Positions 18,828-28,033 of a stretch of DNA of 64,000 nucleotides are shown one piece after another. This stretch comes from Vallitaleaceae bacterium 9-2 (GTDB lineage: Bacteria > Bacillota > Clostridia > Lachnospirales > Vallitaleaceae): assembly GCA_038396585.1 (NCBI GenBank), contig CP121691.1:930001-994000 (forward strand). The letters run 5' to 3'. Every line of letters starts with the position of its first letter. Positions within the stretch are counted from its first letter, which is position 1. The translations under genes were made by a program, and so were the position numbers. A model generated the notes under the pieces. It made no database searches. It saw nothing but the letters and a program-made list of their open reading frames with translations, and was not told the origin of the DNA.

Positions 18828-19478
18828 ATGAAAATTTTTCAAGACAGGAATAAAGAATTAGAGATTGAGATGGATCTCTATTTGAATTGCCTCCAAAAAG
18901 GTGTAATGACATTTAATGAAGGTATTAAAGACTTTATGGATGACAATGAAGGACAGTTTGATGAGCGTATCAAATCTATTATTGAGTTGGAAAATGATGC
19001 GGATGAACATTTGCAAACGTTGAAGTTCATCTTATTTAGATATAATTTGATGCCGGACTTGAGCGCGGATATCTTGGAACTGATGGATGCTATGGATGAT
19101 ATCAACGATATAGCCAAAGACGTTTTATTAGGTTTATATGTTGAACGTCCTTGTATTAACCCGGACCATAGAAGCGACTTTAAAATGATTGCAAAATATT
19201 CGCGCAAGGCGGTTGAGACTTTGATTAAAGGCGTACGTATTTATCTGACGCAGTTTAGGACGATTGAAGATTATGTCAGTAAGGTTTACCATTTTGAATC
19301 AGAAGTAGATACATTGCTATATAACTTAAAGGTGAAAATCTTCTCGGATAAAGATGACATGAATTTTCCGATTAAGATGCACGAGCGCTATTTTGCACAA
19401 GAGATTGCTAAGCTCTCAGATATTGCAGAAGATATTGCCGGAAAACTGGCGGTATTTCGTTTTAAACGAAGCTTATAG
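18828..19478 (+). CDS. DUF47 (PhoU-like) Pit accessory protein
   Basis: 216 residues, all-helical, with acidic metal-binding style repeats such as ELENDADEHLQTLKF and HFESEVDTLLYNLKV, the paired E-x-x-x-D pattern of PhoU and DUF47 proteins. DUF47 genes are almost always next to a Pit transporter, as here (28 bp upstream of it), and are thought to modulate its activity. RBS GAAGGAG lies just upstream. It is transcribed from the repeat-containing promoter at 18715. Confidence 0.9.
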   Translation: MKIFQDRNKELEIEMDLYLNCLQKGVMTFNEGIKDFMDDNEGQFDERIKSIIELENDADEHLQTLKFILFRYNLMPDLSADILELMDAMDDINDIAKDVLLGLYVERPCINPDHRSDFKMIAKYSRKAVETLIKGVRIYLTQFRTIEDYVSKVYHFESEVDTLLYNLKVKIFSDKDDMNFPIKMHERYFAQEIAKLSDIAEDIAGKLAVFRFKRSL

Positions 19479-19506
19479 ATAAGAGGGGACGGAGGAGGTT
19501 TTTGTA

Positions 19507-20565
19507 ATGGATGTTACACTATCAACAACGATTTTTCTCTCGGCAGGTCTATTTATGGGATGGTCCTTAGGGGGAAATGATGCCGCCAATATTTTTGGAA
19601 CAGCGGTAGGAACACGTATGGTGAGATTTTCAACGGCTGCGCTTATCTGTAGTATCTTCGTCATCTTAGGAGCGGTAGTCAGTGGTGCAGGGGCATCCCA
19701 TACCCTTGGTGAGCTTGGCGCGATTAATGCCATAGGTGGTGCCTTTGCGGTATCAGCATCAGCAGCATTTACCGTTATGATGATGACAAAGCGTGGACTT
19801 CCGGTATCAACGTCACAAGCAATTGTAGGTGCAATCATTGGTTGGAATCTGTTTGGCGGGATTGATACGGATATATCTGTAGTGACCAAGATTATCAGTA
19901 CGTGGGGGATTACACCTGTGCTGGCTGCGATTTTTGCGATGGTGATCTATTGGATTGTTCGATTTAGCTTAGAACACATCAACATTCATGTGGTTCGAGT
20001 CGATAAGTACACCCGCTACGCCCTTGTTATCGTAGGAGCCTTTGGGGCATATAGTCTGGGAGCGAACAATATTGCCAATGTGATGGGGGTTTTTATCAAT
20101 GTGTCGCCATTTAACACGTTAAGTATTTCAGATACTTTTGTTGTCACAGATGTACAACAGCTTTTCTTACTCGGAGGCATCGCTATTGCCGTTGGAGTCT
20201 ATACATACTCTAAAAAAGTCATGTTAACCGTGGGTAAAAGCATCTTTAAGTTATCCCCGATCAGTGCTTTTATCGTTGTCTTGGCAACCTCGATTGTTCT
20301 GTTTTTATTCTCATCAGAAGCGCTTTATATGTGGCTGACATCGCGAAATCTGCCGGCACTGCCACTAGTTCCGGTATCTCAGTCACAGGCGATTGTTGGA
20401 GCGATTATGGGGATTGGTATAGCAAAAGGCGGTCGTAATATTAATAGTCGTGAACTGCTTCGAATAAGTTCAGGCTGGGTTATGACCCCGATACTATCCA
20501 TGGTTATATCGATGGTGTCACTGTATGTACTTCAAAACGTCTTCATGCAAACGGTAATTCGCTAA
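19507..20565 (+). CDS. pit: Inorganic phosphate transporter, Pit family
   Basis: 352 residues with about 10 membrane segments, on the short side for Pit. Both halves carry the Pit signature: GGNDAANIFGTAVGTRM near residue 20 and SLGANNIANVMGVF near residue 185. Each half also has a SQAIVGAIxG segment. It imports phosphate (often as metal-phosphate) with protons or sodium. It forms an operon with the DUF47 gene; RBS GGAGG lies upstream. Confidence 0.92.
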   Translation: MDVTLSTTIFLSAGLFMGWSLGGNDAANIFGTAVGTRMVRFSTAALICSIFVILGAVVSGAGASHTLGELGAINAIGGAFAVSASAAFTVMMMTKRGLPVSTSQAIVGAIIGWNLFGGIDTDISVVTKIISTWGITPVLAAIFAMVIYWIVRFSLEHINIHVVRVDKYTRYALVIVGAFGAYSLGANNIANVMGVFINVSPFNTLSISDTFVVTDVQQLFLLGGIAIAVGVYTYSKKVMLTVGKSIFKLSPISAFIVVLATSIVLFLFSSEALYMWLTSRNLPALPLVPVSQSQAIVGAIMGIGIAKGGRNINSRELLRISSGWVMTPILSMVISMVSLYVLQNVFMQTVIR

Positions 20566-20582
20566 TAAAAGCCATCCATACC

Positions 20583-20729
20583 TTGCAATATCTGATGTAA
20601 AATAGTAAAATATACCTAGATATATACAGTGAGGTGCAGGGGATGAGACGGATGGGACAGCCAAATAGGAAAAGTCTATATGAATACAAAAAACTAACGC
20701 ATACCCACGAGATGGCTATGCGTTTTTTT
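20583..20729 (+). promoter_or_regulatory. Recurrent promoter-leader-terminator element, copy 1
   Basis: Promoter TTGCAA (20583-20588), 17 bp, TAAAAT (20606-20611), then a leader containing AGGGGATGAG, ATGGGACA and AATAGGAAAAGTC, ending in hairpin ACGCATACC / GGCTATGCGT (one-base bulge) with seven T at 20697-20729. Copies 2 (33609) and 3 (40947) have the same promoter spacing, core and terminator shape. It lies 70 nt upstream of the YccF-like gene in the same direction, so it may be an attenuator or riboswitch, or a short sRNA gene. I recognise no known class. Confidence 0.6.
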
Positions 20730-20799
20730 AGCACAAAAATAGTGTCATTAAAGGTAACGGATTGATACATACCATACTCAAAGAAAGGAAGTGCGAAGA

Positions 20800-21162
20800 A
20801 TGAAAGTACTAGGGAATATAATATGGTGGCTATTTGGTGGAGTTATACTCGCAGGGATATGGTTTTTGGGAGGCCTTCTACTAACAATTACAATTATCGG
20901 CATCCCCTTTGGCATTCAATGCTTTAAAATTGCAGGATTTGTCCTCTTTCCTTTTGGGAGAAATATTGAACTTGGACACTTTGGTGCAGGCGGCTTGCTC
21001 CTCAATGTATTATGGGCTATATTCATTGGATGGGAACTTGCCATAGGCCATCTGTTCGCAGCACTCTTAAGTGCTATAACCCTCATCGGCATCCCCTTCG
21101 CTAAGCAACACTTCAAGTTAGCCCAGCTAGCCTTTATCCCCTTTGGAGCAAGAGTGGGGTAG
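20800..21162 (+). CDS. YccF (DUF307) family membrane protein
   Basis: 120 residues from ATG 20800 (AAAGGAAG about 8 bp upstream; GTG 20791 overlaps the RBS). It has two near-repeats with the motif IGIPFGIQCFKIAGFVLFPFG and IGIPFAKQHFKLAQLAFIPFG, each preceded by hydrophobic membrane segments. This internal duplication is the defining feature of YccF domains. Function is unknown; it is an integral membrane protein. The gene lies behind leader copy 1. Confidence 0.85.
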   Translation: MKVLGNIIWWLFGGVILAGIWFLGGLLLTITIIGIPFGIQCFKIAGFVLFPFGRNIELGHFGAGGLLLNVLWAIFIGWELAIGHLFAALLSAITLIGIPFAKQHFKLAQLAFIPFGARVG

Positions 21163-21440
21163 AGAAGGCGGCGGTGTATTGAAGAGTTTTGAGGATTAGG
21201 TGAAGGGAACCTTATCATAAATAAGTATTATTATAATGTTTAGGTATTAACTTTATAGAGAAGCTAGGCTGTTTTTAGAGGAAAATGGATTATTTGAGCA
21301 TTGATTAGAATCGAGATTTTTTAGCAATAATAAATTATTCAATTTAGAACATTATCAAATAAATTTTCTGCATCATAAAATTTGCTGAACATTATAGACA
21401 GAGTTATCTCTTCGGATATGATTAATTCGGAGGTGATACA

Positions 21441-21647
21441 ATGTATCGAGATAGAATTGAAAAAGTAGACTGCAAAGTAATAATCAAAGGTGAGGAATTA
21501 TATAGCTATAAGGGGAGGCTAAGGAACCATGAAGATATTAAGAATGAAGTTCTAGCAAATTTTGCAAGAGAGTTCATGGCAGAGGTTGAGAAGTTAATTG
21601 AAGAAAAAGGCAAAGACTACGTTATGGGCTTATGCACAAGGGAGTAA
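21441..21647 (+). CDS. Small hypothetical protein at the left edge of the defence island
   Basis: 68 residues, charged and mostly helical, with no recognised domain. It has a good RBS (GGAGGTGAT) 6-8 bp before ATG 21441, which argues that it is translated. It is isolated: 278 bp of AT-rich sequence without assignable features precede it and 166 bp follow. It may be an island-specific regulator or small defence accessory, but nothing in the sequence shows this. Confidence 0.5.
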   Translation: MYRDRIEKVDCKVIIKGEELYSYKGRLRNHEDIKNEVLANFAREFMAEVEKLIEEKGKDYVMGLCTRE

Positions 21648-21813
21648 TTTGATTTTATGAGATGTGGGGAGCATGTTGCTTCCATTATTTTTGGAATTAA
21701 TCAGAATCATTTATTGATGATATGTGAGACATTAAATTATTTAGCTTATAATAACTATATTACGTTGTTATATAAGTTAAACATAGCTGATGAATTATTT
21801 ATGAGGTGGTAAG

Positions 21814-22632
21814 ATGACTATTACAGATAGAGATTATAACATATTAACAGATGAGGAGAAGGTAGAATGGAATCTCCAAGAACATCTTGCTTCGCTTGAT
21901 GATAACGGAAAACCTTTTCTCATAAAAGGAATGAAACGAACGAATTACACTCTTATTCCAAAGGCAGCAAGGCACTACCTTTCATTATTTCCGAATAATA
22001 TGATGGATATTTGTGATTTAAAAAGAGATGATTACTTGCATGATATGGTTAATGGTTTCGAAAAATTTCTAGATGACCCTTCAACTGGCGAGCTGCAAAT
22101 ACTGAATTATATCAATCATGGTATGAGACATCATTTGATTGCATCAATCCTTAAAGGTGGATATGACTTTGGTCATCATGAAGCCTTTGTATTTCCTGAA
22201 TTCAAGCTAGGTAATTCATGGACTGTTGATTATCTAATTGTAGGAAGGAATTCTGGTGGATATGAGTTCATATTTGTAGAACTAGAATCGAATAAAGGGC
22301 AAGTGACTAGAAAAGATGGTGAATTCTCAACAGTAATAAATAAGGGTATTCATCAAATAAATGATTGGAAGATTTGGTTAGAGGGAAGGTATTCACAGCT
22401 CAATGAAACATTTGAGAAATATCTTCATGTAGATAAATCACTTCCTGATGAATTTAGAACATATGATAGTTCAAGAATTCATTATGTCTGTGTTGCAGGT
22501 AGAAGGACAGATTATAATAAAGCGACATATACAAGAAGAAGAAAATTCATGCAGGAGCAGCGAATCAATGTAATGCATTATGACAATTTAATTGACTTAG
22601 CCAGAAACACAATTGGCAAAGCCACATATTAG
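21814..22632 (+). CDS. DUF4263 (Shedu-like) PD-(D/E)XK-type protein
   Basis: 272 residues. The central part has the pattern of a PD-(D/E)XK nuclease core as in DUF4263/SduA: FPEFKLG, then WTVDYLIVGR (acidic residue on a strand), then EFIFVELESNKG (Glu-x-Glu in place of the usual Glu-x-Lys), then a helix with HQINDWKIWLEG. Shedu proteins are single-gene phage-defence nucleases. This one is shorter than most and stands 20 bp upstream of a Gabija-like pair in the same operon, so it may be an added effector. The family assignment rests on motif pattern only. Confidence 0.6.
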   Translation: MTITDRDYNILTDEEKVEWNLQEHLASLDDNGKPFLIKGMKRTNYTLIPKAARHYLSLFPNNMMDICDLKRDDYLHDMVNGFEKFLDDPSTGELQILNYINHGMRHHLIASILKGGYDFGHHEAFVFPEFKLGNSWTVDYLIVGRNSGGYEFIFVELESNKGQVTRKDGEFSTVINKGIHQINDWKIWLEGRYSQLNETFEKYLHVDKSLPDEFRTYDSSRIHYVCVAGRRTDYNKATYTRRRKFMQEQRINVMHYDNLIDLARNTIGKATY

Positions 22633-22652
22633 AGATAAGGTGGGTGGAGTAA

Positions 22653-24362
22653 ATGTATATCAGAAAGATTAAAGAAATTGAAAATTATCGGAACTTATCA
22701 GGTGTTGACTTTTCATTTACTAAGAAGATAAATTTCATTGTTGGTGAAAACAATATTGGTAAAACTAACGTTATGGAATTAATGAATAAAGTAGTCAAGA
22801 TAGGAAAGTTTGAAGAAAGTGATTTTACTGATGTTAGAGAGCCTATAAAAATCATCTTTAGTATCAAGTATAGTGAAAGTGAGCTTGGATTTTTTGAGAG
22901 CACTTTTGATGTGAATGATGAATATTTAATCACTATTACGGCTACCCAAGAGAGTGTAGACAGTAGGATTGAATATGTTCATACTGGTTCGGAGTCTTAT
23001 ATTAATCCCAAACATATTAAAATGCTAAATTTCATATACTATTCATCCCTTAGAACACCAAATAAAGAGCTGAGTTTTAATAATAATATCGGAACTGGTA
23101 AAGTTCTTAAATACATTATGAAAAAGAGTCTTGAAGATAAAGACATTCAACAAATGGATTTGCTAAAGCAAGATGAAATTAGAGAAGTTTTGACTGAAGT
23201 TAATGGACGCTTAGACAAATTGAATGGTTTATCATCTGAGAAAATTGAAGCATTCCTAAGCGAAGACAATGAGAATATAATTAACAGGATTTTGGAGATT
23301 GGTGATATAAATAAACGTAACCTCTCGAAACTTGGTGATGGACTGCAATACTCATTCAATATATTTCTCAACATACTTGATTTACTGGTGCATTTGAAGA
23401 CAACAAAGAAAGAAAATGTTTTTGAAAGCCTACTAATCAAGGAAGCTGACGGCAAAAAATATTTGCCTATTATTCTTGGATTGGATGAACCAGAGATTCA
23501 TCAACACCCATATAGACAACGTGCCTTAATTAAAAGTATTAGGGACATCATAAGTAATAAGAATGAAGGTTTTACACAAATTATAAATGACCTATTTGAT
23601 ATTGATGGATTTATTGGGCAGGTATTTGTAACAACGCATTCACCAAGTATTTTACTAGATGATTATAGGCAAATAATACGTTTGTATAAAGAGGGTGACA
23701 ATGTAAGTTCTTCAAGTGGAAATGCTATACAGTTTACTCCAGATGAAAAGAAGTTGTTACGCAGTAGTTTCATGTATTTCAAGGAAGCTATGTTTGCAAA
23801 AGCTGTTATTCTTGTCGAAGGTGATACAGAATATGGAGCGGTTCCAGTATTTGCTCAACGGCTTGATTTTGATATGGATGAAAAAAGTGTTGGAGTATTC
23901 AAACTTGATGGTGCAGATGGAGTTAAAAAGTATCTTAAATTATTCGATGGATACAGTATTGAAGCCAAAGCGATTTTAGATAAAGATAAGGAAGCTGATT
24001 ATACTGGACATGACCAAATATCATTTACTACTGGTATAGATTTTGAAGAAGATATATTTGATAACTTTACATTTGATGGATATTTGGAGTATCTAGTTAG
24101 TCTTAATAAACATACATGCCTTATTAGATTACTAAGAGCAAAGATTGATGATTTTGATAGAAGAGAATTTCTTGAAGACCCATGCTCATATGAAGTCGAA
24201 AATGAAGTGAAGATAGAGATAATGGCAGAGATTAGAGAGAAAGAACTCGAAGAGTTGGGAAAACAGAAAAATGCTGTTCATGGAGCTCTATTAGCAGAAC
24301 TAGTCGATGAAATACCGCAAGCGTTTGAGGATATTATTACTGATATTATGTGGGAGATATAA
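22653..24362 (+). CDS. gajA: OLD-family ATPase-TOPRIM endonuclease, GajA-like
   Basis: 569 residues, close to typical GajA. The N-terminal ABC-type ATPase has Walker A GENNIGKT (Lys37), signature-like KLGDGLQYSF and Walker B LGLDEPEIHQHP (about 272-283). The His-containing switch lies in VTTHSPSILL. The C-terminal TOPRIM domain has LVEGDTEY (about residue 387, catalytic Glu) and LDKDKEADY (about 441). In Gabija, GajA forms a DNA-nicking tetramer held inactive by nucleotides until phage infection. The next gene, 2 bp away, is the helicase partner. Confidence 0.85.
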   Translation: MYIRKIKEIENYRNLSGVDFSFTKKINFIVGENNIGKTNVMELMNKVVKIGKFEESDFTDVREPIKIIFSIKYSESELGFFESTFDVNDEYLITITATQESVDSRIEYVHTGSESYINPKHIKMLNFIYYSSLRTPNKELSFNNNIGTGKVLKYIMKKSLEDKDIQQMDLLKQDEIREVLTEVNGRLDKLNGLSSEKIEAFLSEDNENIINRILEIGDINKRNLSKLGDGLQYSFNIFLNILDLLVHLKTTKKENVFESLLIKEADGKKYLPIILGLDEPEIHQHPYRQRALIKSIRDIISNKNEGFTQIINDLFDIDGFIGQVFVTTHSPSILLDDYRQIIRLYKEGDNVSSSSGNAIQFTPDEKKLLRSSFMYFKEAMFAKAVILVEGDTEYGAVPVFAQRLDFDMDEKSVGVFKLDGADGVKKYLKLFDGYSIEAKAILDKDKEADYTGHDQISFTTGIDFEEDIFDNFTFDGYLEYLVSLNKHTCLIRLLRAKIDDFDRREFLEDPCSYEVENEVKIEIMAEIREKELEELGKQKNAVHGALLAELVDEIPQAFEDIITDIMWEI

Positions 24363-24364
24363 AT

Positions 24365-26134
24365 ATGACTAGAGAAGAAATAGAGAATAAGATTAGGGAG
24401 ATTCATGGCACAGATGAGGAACAATTAGAGTTTATACTATCAGATAATAAGAGAATTCAAGTAACTGCTAGTGCAGGTTGTGGCAAGACAAAGACTATGA
24501 TAAGTAAAATTGCATATGAGTTAATTACCACACCAAACCTAAACCATAAGAAGATATTGGCTCTTACTTTTAGTGTAAATGCATCCACAAAGATAAAAGA
24601 GGATACTGCATCAATATTACCTCAAATTATTGGTGATGAAGATTTTGATGTTGAGAATAAATTAGATGTATCGAATTATCATGGTTTTTCAACCAAATTA
24701 TTATTTAAGCATGGATATATATTCCATGAGAACTTGAAAAGTGTTGAAGGATTCACTATTGTTCCAGAAACGGCTGCTGTTGTAAATAGACACCTTATTG
24801 CTCAAGATGTAAGGATGTTAACAGAGTTTACTGAAGCACTTAAAGCTGTTGATAAAGCAAAAGTGGATGAGTTAATTGAAGATTATAGGAAACTTCTTAT
24901 TGAAAAGCTGATTCCAAATAATGTGATTACATATAATGGTCTATTAATATTGGGGAGTGAGTTACTCTCAAACCCTCACATCAAGAACTTCTATACAAAG
25001 TATTATCCAATGGTTATTGTAGATGAATTTCAGGACACCAATTATCTTGCCTATAAAATAATATGTAATCTGATTGGTGATAACAAGATGATACTAATGG
25101 GTGATGATATCCAAAAGATATATGGTTTTCTTGGGGCTATTCCTAATTTATTTGAGGATATGAAGACTGAGTTTGATATGATGCCAATGGAGTTCAAAAC
25201 CAATTATAGATTTCAGGATAATCCGAAGATGTTACAGCTTGATAATTATATAAGAGAAATATTCAAGCAATATGATGATATGGATTCATTTGAGGAGACT
25301 GCTGAAATAAACTTTGGCTTTTACACATCTGAAAGAGGTGAAGTTGATAAGATATACTCAGGGTTAATTGAAAAGACCCAAGGAGATAATACTGCTGCTG
25401 TGCTAGTGAATATCAACAGAAGTTCCACATGGATTATAGATAAACTTGAAGAGAATAATATCACTTATTTTAATGGTTTATTTAAAGATACTGATGTTGA
25501 TTATCAAAAGTTTCATAAAATTGCTTTTGATAAGTTTGTGAGAGAAAGTGGAATAGGGCGGTCTGTTTCTTCAAGAGTAATGAATTCAGTGATAGCAGAG
25601 ATGGAAGCAGAACAGATAGCAATAGTTACAGATATTATTGTATTCAATTCATTAATGCGATTATTGAAGGCTTTATTTGAAAAGACTAAATCATCATCTT
25701 TAAGTAGAGCTGAGAAGTATGACAAAATATCTTTTACGCTTAGTAATGGAAGTTTGAAAAGGTTGATGAATGAAATCGATGAAAAAATTGTTATTACAAC
25801 TATTCACGGCTCAAAAGGTCTTGAATGGGACTATATTTTCATTCCTCAAATTACAAGTGGTGCATTTCCGATATATATAAGTGGAGGGTCGCTTTGTAAG
25901 ACATGTAAAGATGATAGTAGTGGAACACAGTATCAAAAGAGATGTGAATTTACATTCCCAAGTTATTTAAAATCTGGCTTTGAAGAACAATTAAGTCTTT
26001 TCTATGTTGCTATAACAAGAGCAAGAAAAGATGTTTATATGTTTGCTAATACAGAAAATAATCCTTGGGGGTATCCTAAAAAAAGAAGCTGCTTTACGGC
26101 ATTACCAAACTTAACTAGAAACAAAGACTTTTAA
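24365..26134 (+). CDS. gajB: UvrD/REP superfamily helicase, GajB-like
   Basis: 589 residues from ATG 24365 (GGGAG 8 bp upstream). SF1 helicase motifs: Walker A SAGCGKTK (about 36-43), II VDEFQDTN (about 218), III GDDIQKIYGF, IV TNYRF, V TTIHGSKGLEWDY (about 478) and VI YVAITRARKDVY (about 546). A Cys cluster CKTCKD with a further Cys 13 residues on, between motifs V and VI, may bind a metal. It is longer than the canonical GajB of about 500 residues. Being coupled to the GajA-like gene, it is a defence helicase rather than housekeeping PcrA. Confidence 0.82.
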   Translation: MTREEIENKIREIHGTDEEQLEFILSDNKRIQVTASAGCGKTKTMISKIAYELITTPNLNHKKILALTFSVNASTKIKEDTASILPQIIGDEDFDVENKLDVSNYHGFSTKLLFKHGYIFHENLKSVEGFTIVPETAAVVNRHLIAQDVRMLTEFTEALKAVDKAKVDELIEDYRKLLIEKLIPNNVITYNGLLILGSELLSNPHIKNFYTKYYPMVIVDEFQDTNYLAYKIICNLIGDNKMILMGDDIQKIYGFLGAIPNLFEDMKTEFDMMPMEFKTNYRFQDNPKMLQLDNYIREIFKQYDDMDSFEETAEINFGFYTSERGEVDKIYSGLIEKTQGDNTAAVLVNINRSSTWIIDKLEENNITYFNGLFKDTDVDYQKFHKIAFDKFVRESGIGRSVSSRVMNSVIAEMEAEQIAIVTDIIVFNSLMRLLKALFEKTKSSSLSRAEKYDKISFTLSNGSLKRLMNEIDEKIVITTIHGSKGLEWDYIFIPQITSGAFPIYISGGSLCKTCKDDSSGTQYQKRCEFTFPSYLKSGFEEQLSLFYVAITRARKDVYMFANTENNPWGYPKKRSCFTALPNLTRNKDF

Positions 26135-26145
26135 GGGGGTTAGAT

Positions 26146-26391
26146 ATGGCACATAAAAGCGATAGTAGTGTTCAGTTAAAATCAGAGAAAGTGATTCTTC
26201 ATAAACTTGAAGAACATTTAGGATTGGCTACAGACTCTTTAATAACAGAAAGAATAAGGCTCAATAGTAAATCTACTGTAGAGTTAGATGGCTTTCATGA
26301 GGAACAAGGTATAATGGTTGAAGTGTTTTCTCGAATCGGTAAACCGAAACCTGCACATTATGAAAAGTGTTCTGATACAATAAAGTTGTAA
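26146..26391 (+). pseudogene. 5' part of a nuclease-like gene cut off by an IS element
   Basis: 81 codons following the GajB-like gene by 11 bp, with its own RBS (AAGGGGG). The segment STVELDGFHEEQGIMVEVFS, followed by a basic GKPKPAH, resembles the start of a PD-(D/E)XK core (Asp, then Glu-Val). The frame ends at a TAA created within the left end of the IS element at about 26387, and the rest of the gene is not present on the other side. It was probably a fourth gene of the defence operon and is now truncated. Confidence 0.6.
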
Positions 26392-26439
26392 CACCAGGGG
26401 GTGCGGACATAATCTTAGACCTTAAGAAAGGATTTTGCC

Positions 26440-27096
26440 ATGTATTCATTAGAACAACGCCGTATCGCAGTAGAACTTTATATCAAGTATGATTTACAAG
26501 TCAATCCAGTAGTCAAGGAGTTAGGATATCCCTCAAGACGTATATTATATAAATGGTATAAAGAATATCTTGAGCGTGGTGGTCATCCCAAAACCCATAC
26601 AAGAGAGTCACCATATTCTTATGAGAAGAGAAAGAGTGCTGTTGAGTACTACATTAATCATGGTAAAAGTCTAGCAAATACAATTCGAAAGCTTGGCTAT
26701 CCTACACAAGTTACATTAAGGTCGTGGATTACTGAGATGTACCCCGATACTGAAAAACGTTGTGATACCCAAAAATATAAGGTAAGATATTCGTATGCCA
26801 AGAAGAAAAAAGTGCTTATAGACCATTGTAAAAGATCTACATCCAGCGAGATTATTGCAAAAACTCATGGTGTTCCCCGAACTGCACTTTATCGCTGGGA
26901 AAAAGAGCTACTAAGTATGGAGAGTATCGAATCTATGAGAAATCAACGTAAAAATAACGCTTTGATAAAAAATAATCCTTCGGACAAAAAATCCGAACTA
27001 GAAAAAGAAGTCGATAAGCTAAAACAGGAAATCTTTGACCTAAAACTCGAATGTGATATATTGAAAAAGACTTCAGACGTCTTAAAAAAGCAATAA
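26440..27096 (+). CDS. IS3-family transposase OrfA
   Basis: 218 residues. It carries repeated helix-turn-helix units (RRIAVELYIKY, KRKSAVEYYINHG and KKKVLIDHCKR, each followed by a basic recognition-type helix) and a C-terminal leucine-zipper coiled coil (about residues 185-215, heptads in VDKLKQEIFDLKLECDILKK). These match IS150-type OrfA, which binds the IS ends and oligomerises. The frame passes through AAAAAAG at 27084-27090 just before its stop. A -1 slip there would join it to OrfB without an intervening stop. Confidence 0.85.
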   Translation: MYSLEQRRIAVELYIKYDLQVNPVVKELGYPSRRILYKWYKEYLERGGHPKTHTRESPYSYEKRKSAVEYYINHGKSLANTIRKLGYPTQVTLRSWITEMYPDTEKRCDTQKYKVRYSYAKKKKVLIDHCKRSTSSEIIAKTHGVPRTALYRWEKELLSMESIESMRNQRKNNALIKNNPSDKKSELEKEVDKLKQEIFDLKLECDILKKTSDVLKKQ

Positions 27097-27122
27097 GCAT
27101 CAATCCTAAATCCTTATCAAAC

Positions 27123-27908
27123 ATGGAAAAGGCCAAGGTCATTGGTGCGCTCAAACACAAATACAAGACTGCAGTCTTGCTAGATTATTTTCAAATGGCC
27201 CGTAGTAGTTACTTTTACAATGTACAAATTCTAAAACGTTCTGAAAAATATGTTGATTTGCGGATAGCGATAAAGCGAATATTTGAGGAGTCATCACAAA
27301 CGTATGGATATAGAAGGATTTATGGATCCTTGGTGAAGGAAGGAATACGAGTATCAGAAAAAGTTATTCGTAGAATCATGCTTGAAGAAGGTATTTCAGT
27401 TCGCCAGGTCAAAAAGAAGAAGTATAGCTCATATAAAGGTGAAATTAGCCCTGCTGTAGAGAATGTGATTAATAGGAAGTTCACTGCTGCTAACCCAAAT
27501 GAGAAATGGTTAACTGATATAACCGAATTTCATTTACCTGCCGGTAAAGTGTATCTTTCCCCAATCATTGATTGTTTTGACGGTATGGTTGTTTCTTGGT
27601 CAGTTAGTACATCTCCTAATGCAAATCTGGTAAATAGTATGTTGGACGAAGCACTTACTACGTTGGAACCAAATGAACATCCAATTATTCACACGGATCG
27701 TGGCTGTCACTATCGATGGCCAGGTTGGATAGAGAGAATGAATCAATCAGGATTAACACGTTCTATGTCTGCCAAGGGATGTTCGCCTGATAATGCAGCG
27801 TGTGAAGGATTCTTTGGCAGGCTTAAGAATGAGATGTATTATGGAAAGTCGTGGCTTCAGACATCAAAAAATGAATTTATTGATCATATAAACCAGTATA
27901 TCGAATGA
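27123..27908 (+). CDS. IS3-family transposase OrfB (rve integrase domain), prematurely stopped
   Basis: 261 residues as read. HTH_21 segment TYGYRRIYGSLVKEGIRVSE is followed by the DDE catalytic domain: Asp in WLTDITEF, Asp in HTDRGCHYRW, Glu in NAACEGFFGRLKNEMYYG. All three acidic residues are intact. The frame is open back to the AAAAAAG slip site at 27084, so it is normally made as an OrfAB fusion. TGA at 27906-27908 replaces the Trp codon expected after QYIE. Beyond it the same frame continues with YNKKRIKISLG and IEYRRSLGL to TAA 27981-27983, so about 25 conserved C-terminal residues are lost. Confidence 0.85.
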   Translation: MEKAKVIGALKHKYKTAVLLDYFQMARSSYFYNVQILKRSEKYVDLRIAIKRIFEESSQTYGYRRIYGSLVKEGIRVSEKVIRRIMLEEGISVRQVKKKKYSSYKGEISPAVENVINRKFTAANPNEKWLTDITEFHLPAGKVYLSPIIDCFDGMVVSWSVSTSPNANLVNSMLDEALTTLEPNEHPIIHTDRGCHYRWPGWIERMNQSGLTRSMSAKGCSPDNAACEGFFGRLKNEMYYGKSWLQTSKNEFIDHINQYIE

Positions 27909-28033
27909 TATAATAAAAAGCGTATAAAAATATCACTTGGGGCCAAGAGTCCTATAGAGTATCGACGTAGCCTAGGATTGTAATAATCAGTCCAAGAAAA
28001 CATCCGCACCCCCGGTATGACAATTTTGCTTGA

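Larger units (their letters stand above)
26387..28022 (+). mobile_element. IS3-family insertion sequence (IS150-like)
   Basis: About 1.64 kb bounded by inverted ends TGTAACACCAGGGGGTGCGG (left) and the complement of a right end that reads TGTCATACCGGGGGTGCGG: 16 of 19 aligned positions match. It encodes OrfA and OrfB in the 0 and -1 frames with an AAAAAAG slip site. No clear target duplication flanks it (left AGT, right ATT), which fits an IS-mediated deletion having joined it to a different flank. The OrfB frame contains an early stop, so the copy may be immobile. Confidence 0.85.

Noticed and set aside
20606-20696. Known c-di-GMP, fluoride or guanidine riboswitch in the leader
   Set aside because: The consensus cores of these classes are not present in any of the three copies.
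24365-26134. Housekeeping PcrA/UvrD helicase
   Set aside because: It is too short for PcrA, has a Cys cluster near the C-terminal motifs and is coupled to an OLD-family nuclease, so a GajB-like role is more likely.
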